DNA from: Steinernema hermaphroditum
Taxonomy: Eukaryota; Nematoda; Chromadorea; Rhabditida; Steinernematidae
Direction: 5' to 3'
Length of the DNA stretch: 64,000 bases
NCBI GenBank assembly: GCA_030435675.1
Contig: CM059621.1
Location: 6,882,001-6,946,000, forward strand
This document shows, piece by piece, positions 10,509 through 22,236 of the stretch. Below the pieces are notes generated by a model that was given only the letters and a program-made list of their open reading frames with translations, did not search any database and was not told where the DNA came from. Within the stretch, counting starts at the first letter, position 1. Every line of letters starts with the position of its first letter. The translations under genes and the position numbers were made by a program.

Positions 10509-13500
10509 ATGAGCAGCAGCGAGGAGTATGACTGCTCGGTCGGGGAGCTCCGCAGCCTCATGGAGCATCGCGGCGCCGAAGCCCTCGACAAGATCAGAAA
10601 AGATTACGGCGGAGTCGAAGGCCTCTGCAAACGACTGGATTCGAATCCGTCCGACGGTCTCTCCTGCGGCAAAGACGAACTGGAACGGCGAAGAACCGTT
10701 TTTGGCGCCAATGAGATCCCGCCACACCCTCAGAAGTCATTTTTACGACTCGTTTGGGAAGCCTTACAGGTACGAAACGGAATCTCAGCTCGCTCATACA
10801 TCTTTTGGCTGCTTCAGGATGTTACTTTAATCATTCTACTAGTCAGCGCCATCGTATCACTAGCGCTATCCTTCTACAGTCCCCCCGATGACGGGAAGTC
10901 AGGTATTTTGCGCAGATTTGCTTCTTAGATGGACACTGTTCTCTTGCAGCGGGAGGCGATGCACCTGAACACTTTAATCATTCTACTAGTCAGCGCCATC
11001 GTAATATTAGCGCTATCCTTCTACAGGCCCCCCGTTCTTCTACAGCGGGAGGCGACGCATCTGAACACGATACAAGCTGGATTGAGGGTTTGGCAATTCT
11101 CATTTGTGTTGCTATCGTCGTACTGGTTACCGCTTTGAATAACTATACGAAAGAACGCCAATTCCGCGGTCTCCAAGCCAAAATTGAGACCGAACACAAG
11201 TTTGCTGTCATTCGCGACGGACAACAGATCCAGATTGTTGTCAGCGAATTGGTCGTTGGTGATATTGCTCAAATAAAATACGGTAACATAGAGATCGATA
11301 TCTTTGGTTATGGTAAATTGTGTTTGCAGGAGATCTTCTGCCTTGCGATGGAGTGCTAATCCAAAGCAACGATCTAAGAATTGATGAGTCTTCATTAACC
11401 GGCGAGTCGGATCTGATTCGGAAGAGCCCCGACCACGATCCCATGCTTCTTTCCGGTTGGTTCGAGCTGGTTCGAGAACTAGGAGCTTAGCTTCACGTTT
11501 CCAGGGACCCACGTCATGGAGGGTAGCGGAAAGATGCTCGTCACCGCCGTCGGAGTCAACTCTCAAACTGGCATCATCATGACCCTTTTGGGCGACGTAA
11601 AGACTCCTGTTGATGAGGAACGTAAAGCTGTTAAGCGTAAAGGTAAATTGCGGGCAAATGTAGTTGGTAGGCATGTTGGTGCTTATCACTTTTTTGTGAT
11701 ATTTGATAGTTGTAGTTAGGGGCAAAACAACTAAAACAAATTGTTGCCATTTTCGAAGCTCCGTAAGCACAAAGTTCAGTGTCGTGATGGCGATAAATCG
11801 ACAGCCGTTTAGTGATAGTCCATACTAGCTTGCGTAATTTATTCGTATTGCAGCACTGTACTACCAGGTTTAATTATTCCTTAAAACTTGTTGTACAAAT
11901 TTCAGGAGATATCCAGTCTCCGAGAGCCCTAGAAGACGGAACTGCCCAACCCCTCCTCACCGAAGACAGTAAGTTTGTTATCGTTTGTTTCTTCTTCTTC
12001 GATAGGTCAATATTCTACCCGGAGAAATTTCTGTTAGGATGTTCCACCTTTCGTTTTATGCATTGTACGATCGATGCGCTGTAAATTGGTTTGTACAAAA
12101 GCAGCGGAACGAAATTTAGAATTTATCCTGTTTCACAGGGTGAATTCTTCATGTGACTGTGTGATCTTACATTATTCAGCTCCTATTTTTGCCTAATCGA
12201 CGCTATTTCAGATATCAAGGGATCTGTTTTCGGACGTTCTGAGAATGGCGATGCGAAAAAGGGCGAAGAGAGAAGGCAAGGACTCAGAAAGGAGCGATCC
12301 GTTCTTCAAGGCAAGCTCGCTCGACTTGCCATGCAAATCACATACGTTGGTACTGAAATGAGACCCCTTCCAAGTCATTGCCGTCATCTTTATAGGTTCG
12401 TTTGTCGCTGGTTGCACTGTCCTCGTCCTGATTATCAAATTCTCCATCTTGAAGTACGCAGTCCATAAAGAGCCGTTCACCCTAGGGGACCTCAAACATT
12501 TCATCAACTTCCTGATCATTGGTGTGACTGTGCTGGTCGTTGCTGTTCCTGAAGGTCTGCCACTTGCCGTCACCCTGTCGCTCGCCTACTCTGTCAAGAA
12601 GGTGTGCTTTGTTTCGGCTTACCATTACATACAGTACCATTTAGATGATGCGCGACAATAATCTTGTTCGGCACTTGGACGCTTGCGAGACGATGGGAAA
12701 TGCCACTACCATTTGCTCCGACAAAACCGGCACTCTGACCACGAATCGGATGACTGTCGTTCAGAGCTACATCAATGGTGAGCATTAGGTTAAAGTCATA
12801 CAAACAACAAACCTTGTTTTAGACGTTCATTACAAAGAAACGCCCACATTTGAGAAATTGGATTCGAAGACTCGCGATCTGATGGTCAACCTGATCTCGA
12901 TCAATTCGAGCTATGCATCTCAAGTGCTGCCACCGAAGCAGGCTGGCGATCAGATGACACAGCTGGGAAACAAGACTGAATGTGGAATGCTAGGATTCGT
13001 GCTGGACCTCGGCCAGAGCTACCAAGAAATCCGCGATCAAAATCCCGAAGAAACCATCTTCAAGGTGTACACCTTCAACTCGGTTCGCAAGTCCATGTCC
13101 ACCGTCATCAACGTCGACACGCCGTCCGGTCCCGGTTTTCGTGTCTTCTGCAAAGGTGCCTCCGAAATCGTCCTGAAAAAGTGCAGATGGTTTCTGGGCG
13201 AGAACGGTCAGTTGACCAAGTTCTCGTCGATGGACTGTAATCGTCTCGTCAGGGACGTTATTGAGCCGATGGCTTCTGACGGTCTGCGCACTATTTGTCT
13301 CGCCTTCAAAGACTATGTGCCCGGAAATGCGGAAGAGAATCAGATCAACTTCGCCGGCGACATCGACTGGGACAACGAGAATGCCGTCGTGAACGATTTG
13401 ACTGTCGTCGCCATCGTTGGCATCCAGGATCCCGTCCGTCCCGAAGTACCCGAAGCCATTCGCAAGTGCCAGCGTGCCGGAATCACCGTTCGAATGGTGA

Positions 13501-14887
13501 CTGGCGACAACATCAACACTGCCCGTTCTATCGCTACCAGCTGTGGAATCCTCAAGCCCGACGAGGACTTCATCGCTTTAGAAGGAAAAGATTTCAATGC
13601 CAGGTGAGATTGTCCGGTTTGTGCTTTTATATCAGCTGGTTTTATAGGATCCGTGACGAGAACGGCCAAGTCAGCCAAGAAAAACTCGATGCTATCTGGC
13701 CGAAACTCCGTGTGTTGGCACGCGCTCAGCCGTCGGACAAGTACACACTGGTCAAAGGAATCATCGACAGTCGTATCACCGAAAACCGCGAAGTCGTTGC
13801 TGTTACCGGTGACGGTACTAACGACGGCCCTGCTTTGAAGAAGGCTGACGTTGGATTTGCCATGGTACGCAGCTTCTAATCTCAGACATAGAGACATCCG
13901 CGTTGTTCAGGGAATCGCTGGAACAGACGTCGCCAAAGAAGCCTCTGACATCATCTTGACTGACGATAATTTCACTTCCATTGTCAAGGCTGTGATGTGG
14001 GGTCGAAACGTCTACGACTCGGTCGCCAAGTTTCTCCAGTTCCAGCTGACTGCCAACGTTGTCGCCATGGTTGTAGCATTTGTTAGTGCGTGTGCTATCC
14101 AAGATTCCCCGTTGAAGGTGCCGTGTAGAGATAATGCTTCCTCTCATGTTCGTTATTTTAGGCTGTGCAAATGCTCTGGGTCAACATTATCATGGACACT
14201 CTCGCATCACTGGCTCTGGCAACTGAATTGCCCACCGAAGCGCTGCTGGAACGAGAGCCATACGGGCGTACAAGTTCTCTCATCTCGCGAACCATGATCA
14301 AAAACATCATCGGACATGCCGTTTATCAGCTGGCTGTCCTGTTTGTCCTGCTCTTCTTCGGTATTCAGCATAACGTTTAAGTTAATTGACGCCTCGTTTA
14401 GGCGAACACATCTTCCAAATTCCAAGTGGATGTGATGCAAAGTTGAATGCGCCGCCTTCCCAGCACTTCACTATCGTGTTTAACGCTTTTGTCATGATGA
14501 CTTTGTTCAATGAAGTCAACGCCCGCAAGATTCATGGAGAGCGTAACGTGTTCAAAGGAATATTCTCCAATCCCATCTACTACGTCATCTGGCTGAGTAC
14601 AATGGTGGCTCAGGTTCTCGTTGTGCAGTTCGGAGGTCGCTGGTTCCGTACGGCCTCATTGGACTGGAAACAGTGGTGTGGCTGTCTTGCTCTCGGAGTT
14701 AGCGTTCTGCTTTGGGGACAGGTGGGTTCTACGCCACCGTGATCATTGATCTATATTTATTTTTTAGCTCGTCACTTCCATTCCTACTCGCTGCTTGAAA
14801 AGGAATAAGTCCGTCGGTGAAGACGTGCCCACTGAACACACCCCGAGCGAAGAAAGCGAAAATACTGAAATTGAGACTAGTAGTTAG
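10509..14887 (+). CDS. Plasma-membrane Ca2+-transporting ATPase (PMCA)
   Basis: P-type ATPase (type IIB) that expels Ca2+ from the cytosol across the plasma membrane. Fifteen exons (10509-10769, 10818-10902, 11046-11282, 11330-11455, 11505-11642, 11906-11968, 12212-12349, 12396-12601, 12645-12777, 12823-13603, 13648-13864, 13911-14117, 14162-14360, 14402-14721, 14768-14887) sum to 1,076 residues with every phase consistent. Visible: TM1-TM2 ([13 protein letters not shown]), actuator motif TGES (about 218-221), TM4 VPEGLP (about 401-406), phosphorylated Asp in DKTGT (about 444), MVTGDN, TGDGTND (about 776), and late TM segments with [16 protein letters not shown]. The variable acidic loop [11 protein letters not shown] follows the actuator. 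The C-tail after the last helix is only about 40 residues and lacks the usual calmodulin-binding segment. A tandem duplication lies in intron 2. The C. elegans counterpart would be an mca gene; which one is unclear. Confidence 0.96.
10826..11068 (+). repeat. Tandem duplication inside the Ca2+ ATPase gene
   Basis: A 54-base exon segment encoding the second membrane helix (10826-10879) recurs at 10973-11026 with three changes. The 23-base exon start CGGGAGGCGATGCACCTGAACAC (10950-10972) recurs at 11046-11068 with two changes. The order is helix unit, intron, 23-mer, helix unit, 19 bases, 23-mer. In the second copy the 70 bases between units have shrunk to 19. Both 23-mers are preceded by CAG, so either can be a splice acceptor. 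The 96-base difference is 32 codons and contains no stop. Confidence 0.85.
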
Positions 14888-14996
14888 TGATATGCCGTTC
14901 TGTTTGTCTCGGAATAAATTGCGAATATTGTCGAAAAGGGGAATGCCTGCTGTGACATATTTATAAAAGGCTCTTACTTCATTCGCCCACATTTGG

Positions 14997-17900
14997 TTAA
15001 TAGTATGTCTCTTGGTACAACCATCCTTTAGGGTACTTGCGAATGAAGAATCGACGCGTCTCGTCGAAGAAGAAGATCAGCCAGGCGAACGGAACGGAAA
15101 CGAAAGCCCAGAAGAGTCTAAAAAGAGAAATAGTGCTTATATTTAAAGTAGTCAGTGGGCATAGTACCTCAGGCCATCAAGCTTCAGCACGTAGTTCACA
15201 TAGGGTGTGAAGAGTACGAAAGTGGCGAGAAGAGCAGTAAAGCACATACCACTATTGAGTATATTGTTGCTAAATATTTGAAATTATCAACAAGAAGACA
15301 ACCACCAGCTTACTCCATTCCTTGGTCGACGATCGAAATGGTGCGGGTTTTGGAGATGAGCAGATCGGCCCACTGAACGACGACAATGGCATGGAAGAAA
15401 GCGCCATAACAGCAATGCTCCAAGGACCTTCTGCTCTCATAGTCCCATTGTTGGCCAAAGCTGTCCTGGAGATCGTTCACAGTCGTATTGTACCACTGGT
15501 TCTGTATTCCATAGAGGCGTGAAGGGAGCCAGCCGTTTTGACCCAAGATGACGAAGTAAGTAAGGAATCCAGCCAACGCTTGCATGACTCCGATTTGTAG
15601 ATACGCGAAACTGATCAGACGCCAGTTGACAAGTCTGTCCTTCTTTGGGTTTCGAGGAGGGCGCTTCATAATGTCCGATTCGGCAGGTTCGTACGCAATC
15701 GATATGGCAGGCCACTTAAATGAGGGTTTGATGCTATAAGGCGCTTGATGAACAACCAACCAAGTCTGTCCCCAGATCAATGAGAAGGATGCCGACAACA
15801 CTGAGCGGAAGCGGCATGCCAAAAATAATGTGGACCAGGAATGGCGTAATCTCCGGAATATTCGAGGTTAACGTGTAGGCAATTGACTTCTTCAAGTTGT
15901 CGAAGATCAGCCGACCTTCCTCGATTCCCATAACGATAGAAGCGAAGTTGTCGTCGAGAAGAATCATGTCAGCCGCCTGCTTAGAGACTTCAGATCCAGC
16001 GATACCCATTGCTATACCAATGTCGGCACGCTTAAGAGCAGGGGAGTCGTTGACACCATCGCCGGTAACGGCGACGATCTGGCCCTGACGCTGAAATCCT
16101 TCGACGATCATCAGCTTTTGCTGAGGAGAAGTGCGGGCGAACACGATCTCAGGGTAGTTATGAATCACATCATTAAGCTGATCTTCCGTCATTTCTCGGA
16201 GGTCCGATCCGTGGACGACGATGGCCTGAAAAAGTCACATTTGCAAACGTAAAGTGAATTCACCATCTCCACCTTCGCCTCGTGCGGATTGATATCGGTG
16301 AGAGGGACAGCACGACGCTCGGCAATGTCTTCGACTGTTTCTTCCGAGATGATCCCCACGGACTTAGCAATCGCTTTTGCAGTGATGGGATGGTCTCCAG
16401 TGACCATAACAACCTTGATACCAGCAGAACGGCAATTTGCGACGGCGCCGGGGACCGCGGCACGTGGAGGGTCGATCATGGATATGAGACCAACGAAACG
16501 AAGACCCTCAACCGGGAAGTTAACACTTTCAGTGTTAAATGTAAATCCACGAGGGTACTTCTTGCTGCAGAGTCGAAAATCACAGAATCCTAGAACACGC
16601 TCTCCCATACCTACAACCGCTCAATCAATACGAAAACGCGCACCAAACGACAAACCTCCGAGCTTGAGATATGCAGAGTTGAAGTCCTTTTTCAGCTCAT
16701 CGTCAAGTTCGACTTCCTTTCCGTCGAGAAGAACCGTCTTGCATCGGTCCAAAATACGCTCGGGGGCGCCTTTCATGACGAGCAGATAGGACGGGTCTTC
16801 ATCATCGGTGGTATGGATTGAAACCTGATACTTGTTAGTCGAGTTGAACGGAATTTCGGCAACTTTGGGGTTCTTGAGGCGGTATTGCGCAACATTACCG
16901 ACGGCCAGTTCAGTGTACTTGAGAAGAGCGATTTCTGAAGCATCACCAATGCATTCGCGACGGAGCACAGGAATGTCCTTTTGTTCGGGCTTGAATTCGG
17001 CGCGGTTGCAGAGCGTGGCGATCCGGGTTAGCGAGTTATAAGTCTCGCCTTTCTTGCCCTCTCCGGCACCAGTCTGATTTTCGGTGGTGTCACAGGCCAC
17101 GATGTCTTTGTCGTACCACATGTGGGCAACGGTCATCCGGTTCTGCGTAAGCGTTCCTGTCTTATCGGAGCAAATTGTAGACGTGGATCCTAGGGTCTCA
17201 ACGCCTTCGAGATTCTTGATCAAGCAGTTCTTGGCGGCCATATGCTGGGCGGTCAGTGACAGAACCACAGTGACTGTGGCAAGGAGACCTTCGGGAACGT
17301 TGGCGACGATGATCCCGATCAGAAATACAGTGCATTTCAGCCAGTTATGTCCCACTGCTAAGGAGATGATGAAGAAGGTAATTCCGATGAAGAAGGCGAC
17401 TCCAGTAATGATATGGATAAAGTGCTGGATCTCTCGTCCGATGGGAGTCATTCCAGCGTCGAGCTGCGAAGTCAAGCGAGCGATACGACCCATGATCTGA
17501 ACAAGAATGTTTGCATTCTTGTGAGGAGAAAAGAATGAACGTACAGTGCGGTCGCCCGTGTAGACTACGATACCCTTGGCGGTACCTTCGACAGCGTTAG
17601 TGGAGAAGAAAGCGATATTTTTGGTTTCCAAGGGGTTTTCGTTGCTGCACTCAGGAGACCGCGCCTGCGGCTCGGATTCTCCAGTAAGAGATGAGTTGTC
17701 GACCTACAATAACATCGAATTCAGAAGGACAATAAGTATTACGAATGTCAACCTTGAATCCGAATGCCGAGATGATTCGGATATCGGCTGGAACTCGATC
17801 TCCACCTTTGACTTCGACGATGTCACCGACGACAAGGTGTTCGGTGCGAATCTGTTGCTTTTTACCGTCGCGGTAGGCTTGGGCGTAAGTGGGAACCATA

Positions 17901-18422
17901 GTTTTGAAGGACTCCATAACCTTTGAACTTTTGAATTCCTGGTAGAATTGGAAACATCCGGTGATGATGACGACAATCGCGAGAACACTTCCGAGAAACA
18001 CCTGTAAACAAAAAGCTGTTGAACATCTCAAATCATAGAAAAGTTTACGTTGTCCAATGGTACGGGATTTTCCGAGGTGAACGACTCGACGGCGTACGTT
18101 ACGAAGCACAGGAGGGCGCCGATCCAGAGGAGAAGAGCGAAACCTCCGAACAGAGTCTTGAGGAACTTAATCCATGCGGGAGTCGTCTTCGGAGGCGTGA
18201 AGGCGTTGGGCCCGTCGCGTACCAACACCTCAGCTGCCTTCGTGGACGTCAATCCCGACTCGAGCGAGGAGTTCAGCCGCTGGACGAGTTCGTCCATAGG
18301 GACCTTGTGCTCGTCCTAAATGATCCATCTTGTTAGAAATATTCGAGCACTGGTAATCTCACCATATTGACCTCCTTTTTGAGCTCATTTATGTCGTTTT
18401 TCTCGTTCTTGTTGTTACCCAT
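14997..18422 (-). CDS. eat-6: Na+/K+-transporting ATPase alpha subunit
   Basis: Type IIC P-type ATPase that exchanges three Na+ for two K+ per ATP at the plasma membrane; needs a beta subunit. Ten exons (18422-18363, 18315-18049, 18001-17753, 17703-17545, 17496-16656, 16610-16264, 16225-15761, 15714-15314, 15269-15168, 15117-14997) encode 1,003 residues, close to the usual length. Marks: [18 protein letters not shown] at the N-terminus, [19 protein letters not shown] (about 199), [12 protein letters not shown] in TM4, phosphorylated Asp in [11 protein letters not shown] (about 356), [31 protein letters not shown] (about 695), and the C-terminal pair of tyrosines ETYY that contacts the ion sites in the family. 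All catalytic residues seen are intact. Exon 9 starts at CAACAATATACTC, which restores the conserved GM.NN.LN.G segment. It converges with the Ca2+ pump gene, 109 bases between stops. Confidence 0.97.
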
Positions 18423-18787
18423 CGTACCTGAAAAGAGAGAAGTTCGAAAACGCGTCGGCGGAGAGGAAAATTACACGAGAGGACCCAGAAGAAAGAACGC
18501 CCGCCGACCGTGCTGCAAGCGGACGCTCAGGTGAATGATCGTTGTGCCTTTTAAGGTCTACTGCAGACTCTGTCCGTTGTCTAGACCGCCAGACGAAGAC
18601 CCTCTGGAATCTTCTTCGATAAGTCACGTTCACTGTGGAAACAGGACGAGACTGCAGATTAAAGTGATTTTCAGGACAGTCGTGCCAGAGTCCGTCTTCC
18701 CCAATTATCTGTTATTCCTGCTCATACCGGTCTTTTGTGGGGAATCCCGAATAAGGATCCATATCAGCTCAGGTTTATTCTCAAATT

Positions 18788-20003
18788 TTACATGGTACAA
18801 GAATCTTCTGGAACTCCCAAGAAGTCACAGTTTGGAGTGTACGCGCACACATATCGTCCACTACTTTTGGCGTAGCTGTACCACTCTGAAATGACATGCG
18901 CAATATTGCATCCAACCGGTGGTCAACTAGCCATATCTAGGCGGCACCATGAGGACCGTGAAGGCCTCTTCAGCGTTCAGAGGACCGGCATCGTTCCAGA
19001 ACGTGAAATCCACGGGAGATCCATCGGCCCATTTGAGCTCTGTGGATTTCCTATCTCCGAGTGGAAGCCGCGTCAAGCTGCTCAAGAGCACTGAGGGCAT
19101 TGTGAAGGGCTCTTGTACTTGGTGTATATGCAGGAACTCATCTTAAAGGTAACTTTTCACTTCGCTACTGGATCTGAACTCACAGAACATCTCCAGATCT
19201 GCAGCTGAGTGGATGGAGAAAGGCCTCGATTTACGGTACAGTTCTGCACAGCCGTTGAGCATCTTTTCTGCGTAGGCTTCGTCAGATTCGTTCCGGAAAA
19301 TGGAAATTCCACCGAAGCATTTGTCCCCGATCTTAGTGTGACCGTGGGAACATTCGTCTGAAACAGCATAGCCTCGTGGTGGGGTAGACCAAGACATGCC
19401 CTTTGATAAATAGTCTAGACAGTCCCCTCGCCCTATATACAGCGTGCATCATTGTGTATTCGTATGTGTCTCGAGTAAAGGGTTGGTCGTGTTCTCCCTG
19501 TATCAACCCAGCATTACAACAATGGGGACATTTCCATATGGAAATACTGGATTGGAGTCATCACCAAACCAATAGCTTCCGTTTTATAAGTGGCCGTTTC
19601 GATAAACCTACATTTACAGAAATTGGTAAGGACGTCTATGGGAGCAACGTCGTCTTTGCTGACGAAGTAAACGCCGCTGTCGGAATCGGTCTTGGCGAGC
19701 TGTTCAGTCTCCGTAATCTAGAATCACTAGACGAATAGCGAGTCCCTCTGAAGGACAGTGTACCTCGTTGTACACGGCACATTGATTTTCGGCGACAGAG
19801 TGGTAGAAGAAGATGTGGGGAGCGTTGTCGTACTTCAGAATGTGCTCCAGACACTCGCTGAACTGTCCGCCGACTTCTCTTTGAATCGACTTGTGATAGT
19901 TTTTAGCTCTGAAGTTCATCTTTTGGACGGTGAACGTGTCGGTCACCGAGGGCAGCCACAAGACGAACAGCAGAAGGAGCCACATTGCAACAGTAAGCAG
20001 CAT
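18788..20003 (-). CDS. Secreted C-type lectin-like protein (clec family)
   Basis: Five exons (20003-19764, 19717-19612, 19357-19184, 19141-18932, 18885-18788) give 275 residues. Signal peptide MLLTVAMWLLLLFVLWLPSV, then a nematode-type N-terminal region of about 90 residues (QREVGGQFSECLEHI; ENQCAVYNE), then a C-type lectin-like domain beginning YECSHGHTKIGDKCFGG, with SIHSAADLEMF, LTRLPLGDRKSTELKWADGSPV, TFWNDAGP and a YVCAYTPNC end with paired cysteines. WND is close to the WND motif of sugar-binding members, but the EPN/QPD-type motif is not clear, so Ca2+-dependent sugar binding is uncertain. The last intron (18886-18931) appears to begin with GC instead of GT. It is homologous exon by exon to the gene at 21087-22103 on the other strand. 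Many nematode clec genes are intestinal and infection-responsive; that is family knowledge only. Confidence 0.85.
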
Positions 20004-21086
20004 CGACTTGTGGTGGCGCCTCTCTTAAGTAAGTGTACTTGAAGACGAGGAAGTTAGCGCAAAGACCGAAATGGTCCAAAAAGTCGTCTGCGATAAGACA
20101 TCAGGTGATGTCCTACTTGCATCAAAACAGCTTCTTATCGGCCTACGACTATACGTGAGGTCTGCCTCAAATCGTTGTTTGTGGTAGAAGAAGATGCGTT
20201 ATCTTCGGCGGGTTTTTTTCGGATCTGCAGTTGGCGATGGATGCTCAAAGTGCACATATAACGACCTCAAAAGTGTAGGTACTTCGCGAGATGACTGAAC
20301 TTTCAAGCTTTAACGGTTTTTTTTATTTCAACATGGCAAGACAATTGTGAATGGGTCAAGAAGCATGGGAAATTCTATGTGGAATAAGCTTAACCGCATA
20401 TAAGGTTTACAACCTTCATGGCCAGATCCGAATGGCTCGGTGTCAAAATACAACTTGAATACCGTGAATACCTCTTTTGTTATTTTAGGGCATTTCCTAG
20501 ATAAATCGCCACAGAACGTGATACTTTTACGACAGGAAACACAGATTCTTTGTAGAGGCTCTAGATGTGGGAACTTTTGTACTGCGAATCTTACTTCGGC
20601 CAATGAACATTGACCAATCACTCAATCAGATTTCTTATCGCAGTCAGTAATGATGGGAGGTCTCGTCCACGGGTGGAACGTGATTGCGGCTGACGGCAAT
20701 CGTGAAGTTTTTCATTGTTTACGCCAATTTGCTTATCTCCGCCCGACGGTTGTCCACAAAGAGAGAGCATAAGGTCAGTTTTTGCTGGAGTAGTTAACTG
20801 TAAGGTGCATTTCCTCGTGAGACTGTTTATGGATATAAGAGGAGGTGCATGAAAAGATAGCTGCAGCGCAATTGGTGCCCAGTCTCACCGGATAGACTAC
20901 CGGTCTTGAAGACAGTGAACCTATGCGCTGTAAACTGTTTGTGTGGTTCATTGAGAACGTGTCTGATTTGTAATCGACTGGGTCAAACCGACCCGGGTCG
21001 GGGTCGGTTTGGGTCTCTCTTTTGTCTGGTTTCTGAAATCCGCTCCTCGAATGGTCACACACACTAGACCCGGTTCTCCGTCTATC
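20004..21086. other. Shared upstream region of two divergent lectin genes
   Basis: No gene supported. It separates two homologous, divergently transcribed genes and may carry both promoters. A hairpin-forming stretch at about 20985-21013 has arms AAACCGACC and GGTCGGTTT around a short GC-rich loop, roughly 75 bases before the plus-strand start. A minus-strand frame at 20328-20621 has no recognisable features. Confidence 0.45.
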
Positions 21087-22103
21087 ATGAATCAATTTTC
21101 AGAGATGTTCCTTCCCCTCTTCCTTCTGATTTCACTGGCACTGGCCCAGCAACACCCTCTCACCGTTATGCGACTGCAACACGAAATCGCATCTTTTGTG
21201 GATTCGCTTTCCGGTTCCAAAGTCACATTTGACGAATGCGTGGGACTGGTAACGAATACCGGAAGGCAGCACGTCTTCTTCGCCTTCGATGAGACAACTG
21301 GAGAGTGTGGCATCCATGTGGATGTCCGTTGTCTTTAGAAGGCGTCTTTGTGACATCTCTGTTTTGCAGATGACTTCCTCCTCGAAAACAGCGGCATTGA
21401 CGAAGAACTATTACTTTAGCGTCGACGGAACCGCTCCCAAGGATGCCTTCAAGGAGGAGTGTAAAGGTGGGTTAGATGGTTAGATGAGGCCGGAGTATTC
21501 CTTAGGGCAAACCTCAAATGTGTTCGAAATTCACATTTTCAGCCGAAGTCTGTCCTCGAAATTGGTGGCTTTTCAAAGACAACCGATGCTTCGGACTGGT
21601 GCGACTCCCAGCATCGAAGAAAACAACGGATGAAGCATACGCTGAAAGATTAATAACCGAATGCTCGGCACGTGAGTCCAGCAGCACCGCTAAACCGGCT
21701 TCAATCCACTCAAAGGAGGAGCAAGATTTCATCAGTATAAGCACCGAATCACTTCTGTACACATATGTGTTTTAGCTAAAAAGTTGACTGAGGAGGAAAT
21801 CATAGCCGCGGCTCTCGGCCTGACCCGTCTTCCTTTGCCCAATGATCCATCCACGAACTGGAAGTGGGCTGACGGATCGGAAGTCGATTACAAGCACTGG
21901 GGAAAGAATAATGATGAGGATGACGCCAAAAGAATCATCGCCATAATGACACCAGACGACTATGGTAGGGGACCTTTTGAGAACTACCCGACTAGAAGTC
22001 GTCTTTAGAGTGGGTAAGCTGGTATCGTTTCACAGGATATTACCTCTGCACCCTCACGATGTGCGAATTCGCAGACCCACAGGAAGATCAGTGCTCTGTT
22101 TAG
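21087..22103 (+). CDS. Secreted C-type lectin-like protein (clec family), paralogue of 18788-20003
   Basis: Exons 21087-21323, 21370-21466, 21543-21734, 21776-21964 and 22009-22103 give 269 residues with matching phases. The product starts MNQFSEMFLPLFLLISLALA, a signal peptide, then LTVMRLQHEIASFVDSLSG and TGECGIHVD, and a lectin-like domain with CPRNWWLFKDNRCFG, PASIHSKEEQDF, LGLTRLPLPND, NWKWADGSEVDYKHWGKNN and GYYLCTLTMCEFADP before the stop. Intron positions match the minus-strand lectin gene in all four places, showing common descent. The WADGS..DY..W pattern is typical of C-type lectin folds; HWGKNN takes the place of the WND motif, so sugar binding is doubtful. It converges with the threonine-rich gene, 133 bases between stops. 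Confidence 0.85.
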
Positions 22104-22236
22104 TGACAAAATCTGTGACAATCTGTGATAAAAAAGCTGCAGTCCGTGTTCGATCTTTTCCTATTAAAGTCATCGTATGTCCCACGCGTGAAGTCACGAT
22201 CTCTTGATATTATTATTCTTGCATTACAATGACAGG

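Noticed and set aside
10929..11138. Second copy of the transmembrane exon read as a mutually exclusive exon
   Set aside because: No acceptor stands directly before the second helix unit, and its in-phase reading from the upstream acceptor is in another frame.
13295..13897. Arginine- and histidine-rich frames on both strands
   Set aside because: Other-frame readings of the Ca2+ ATPase nucleotide-binding exons.
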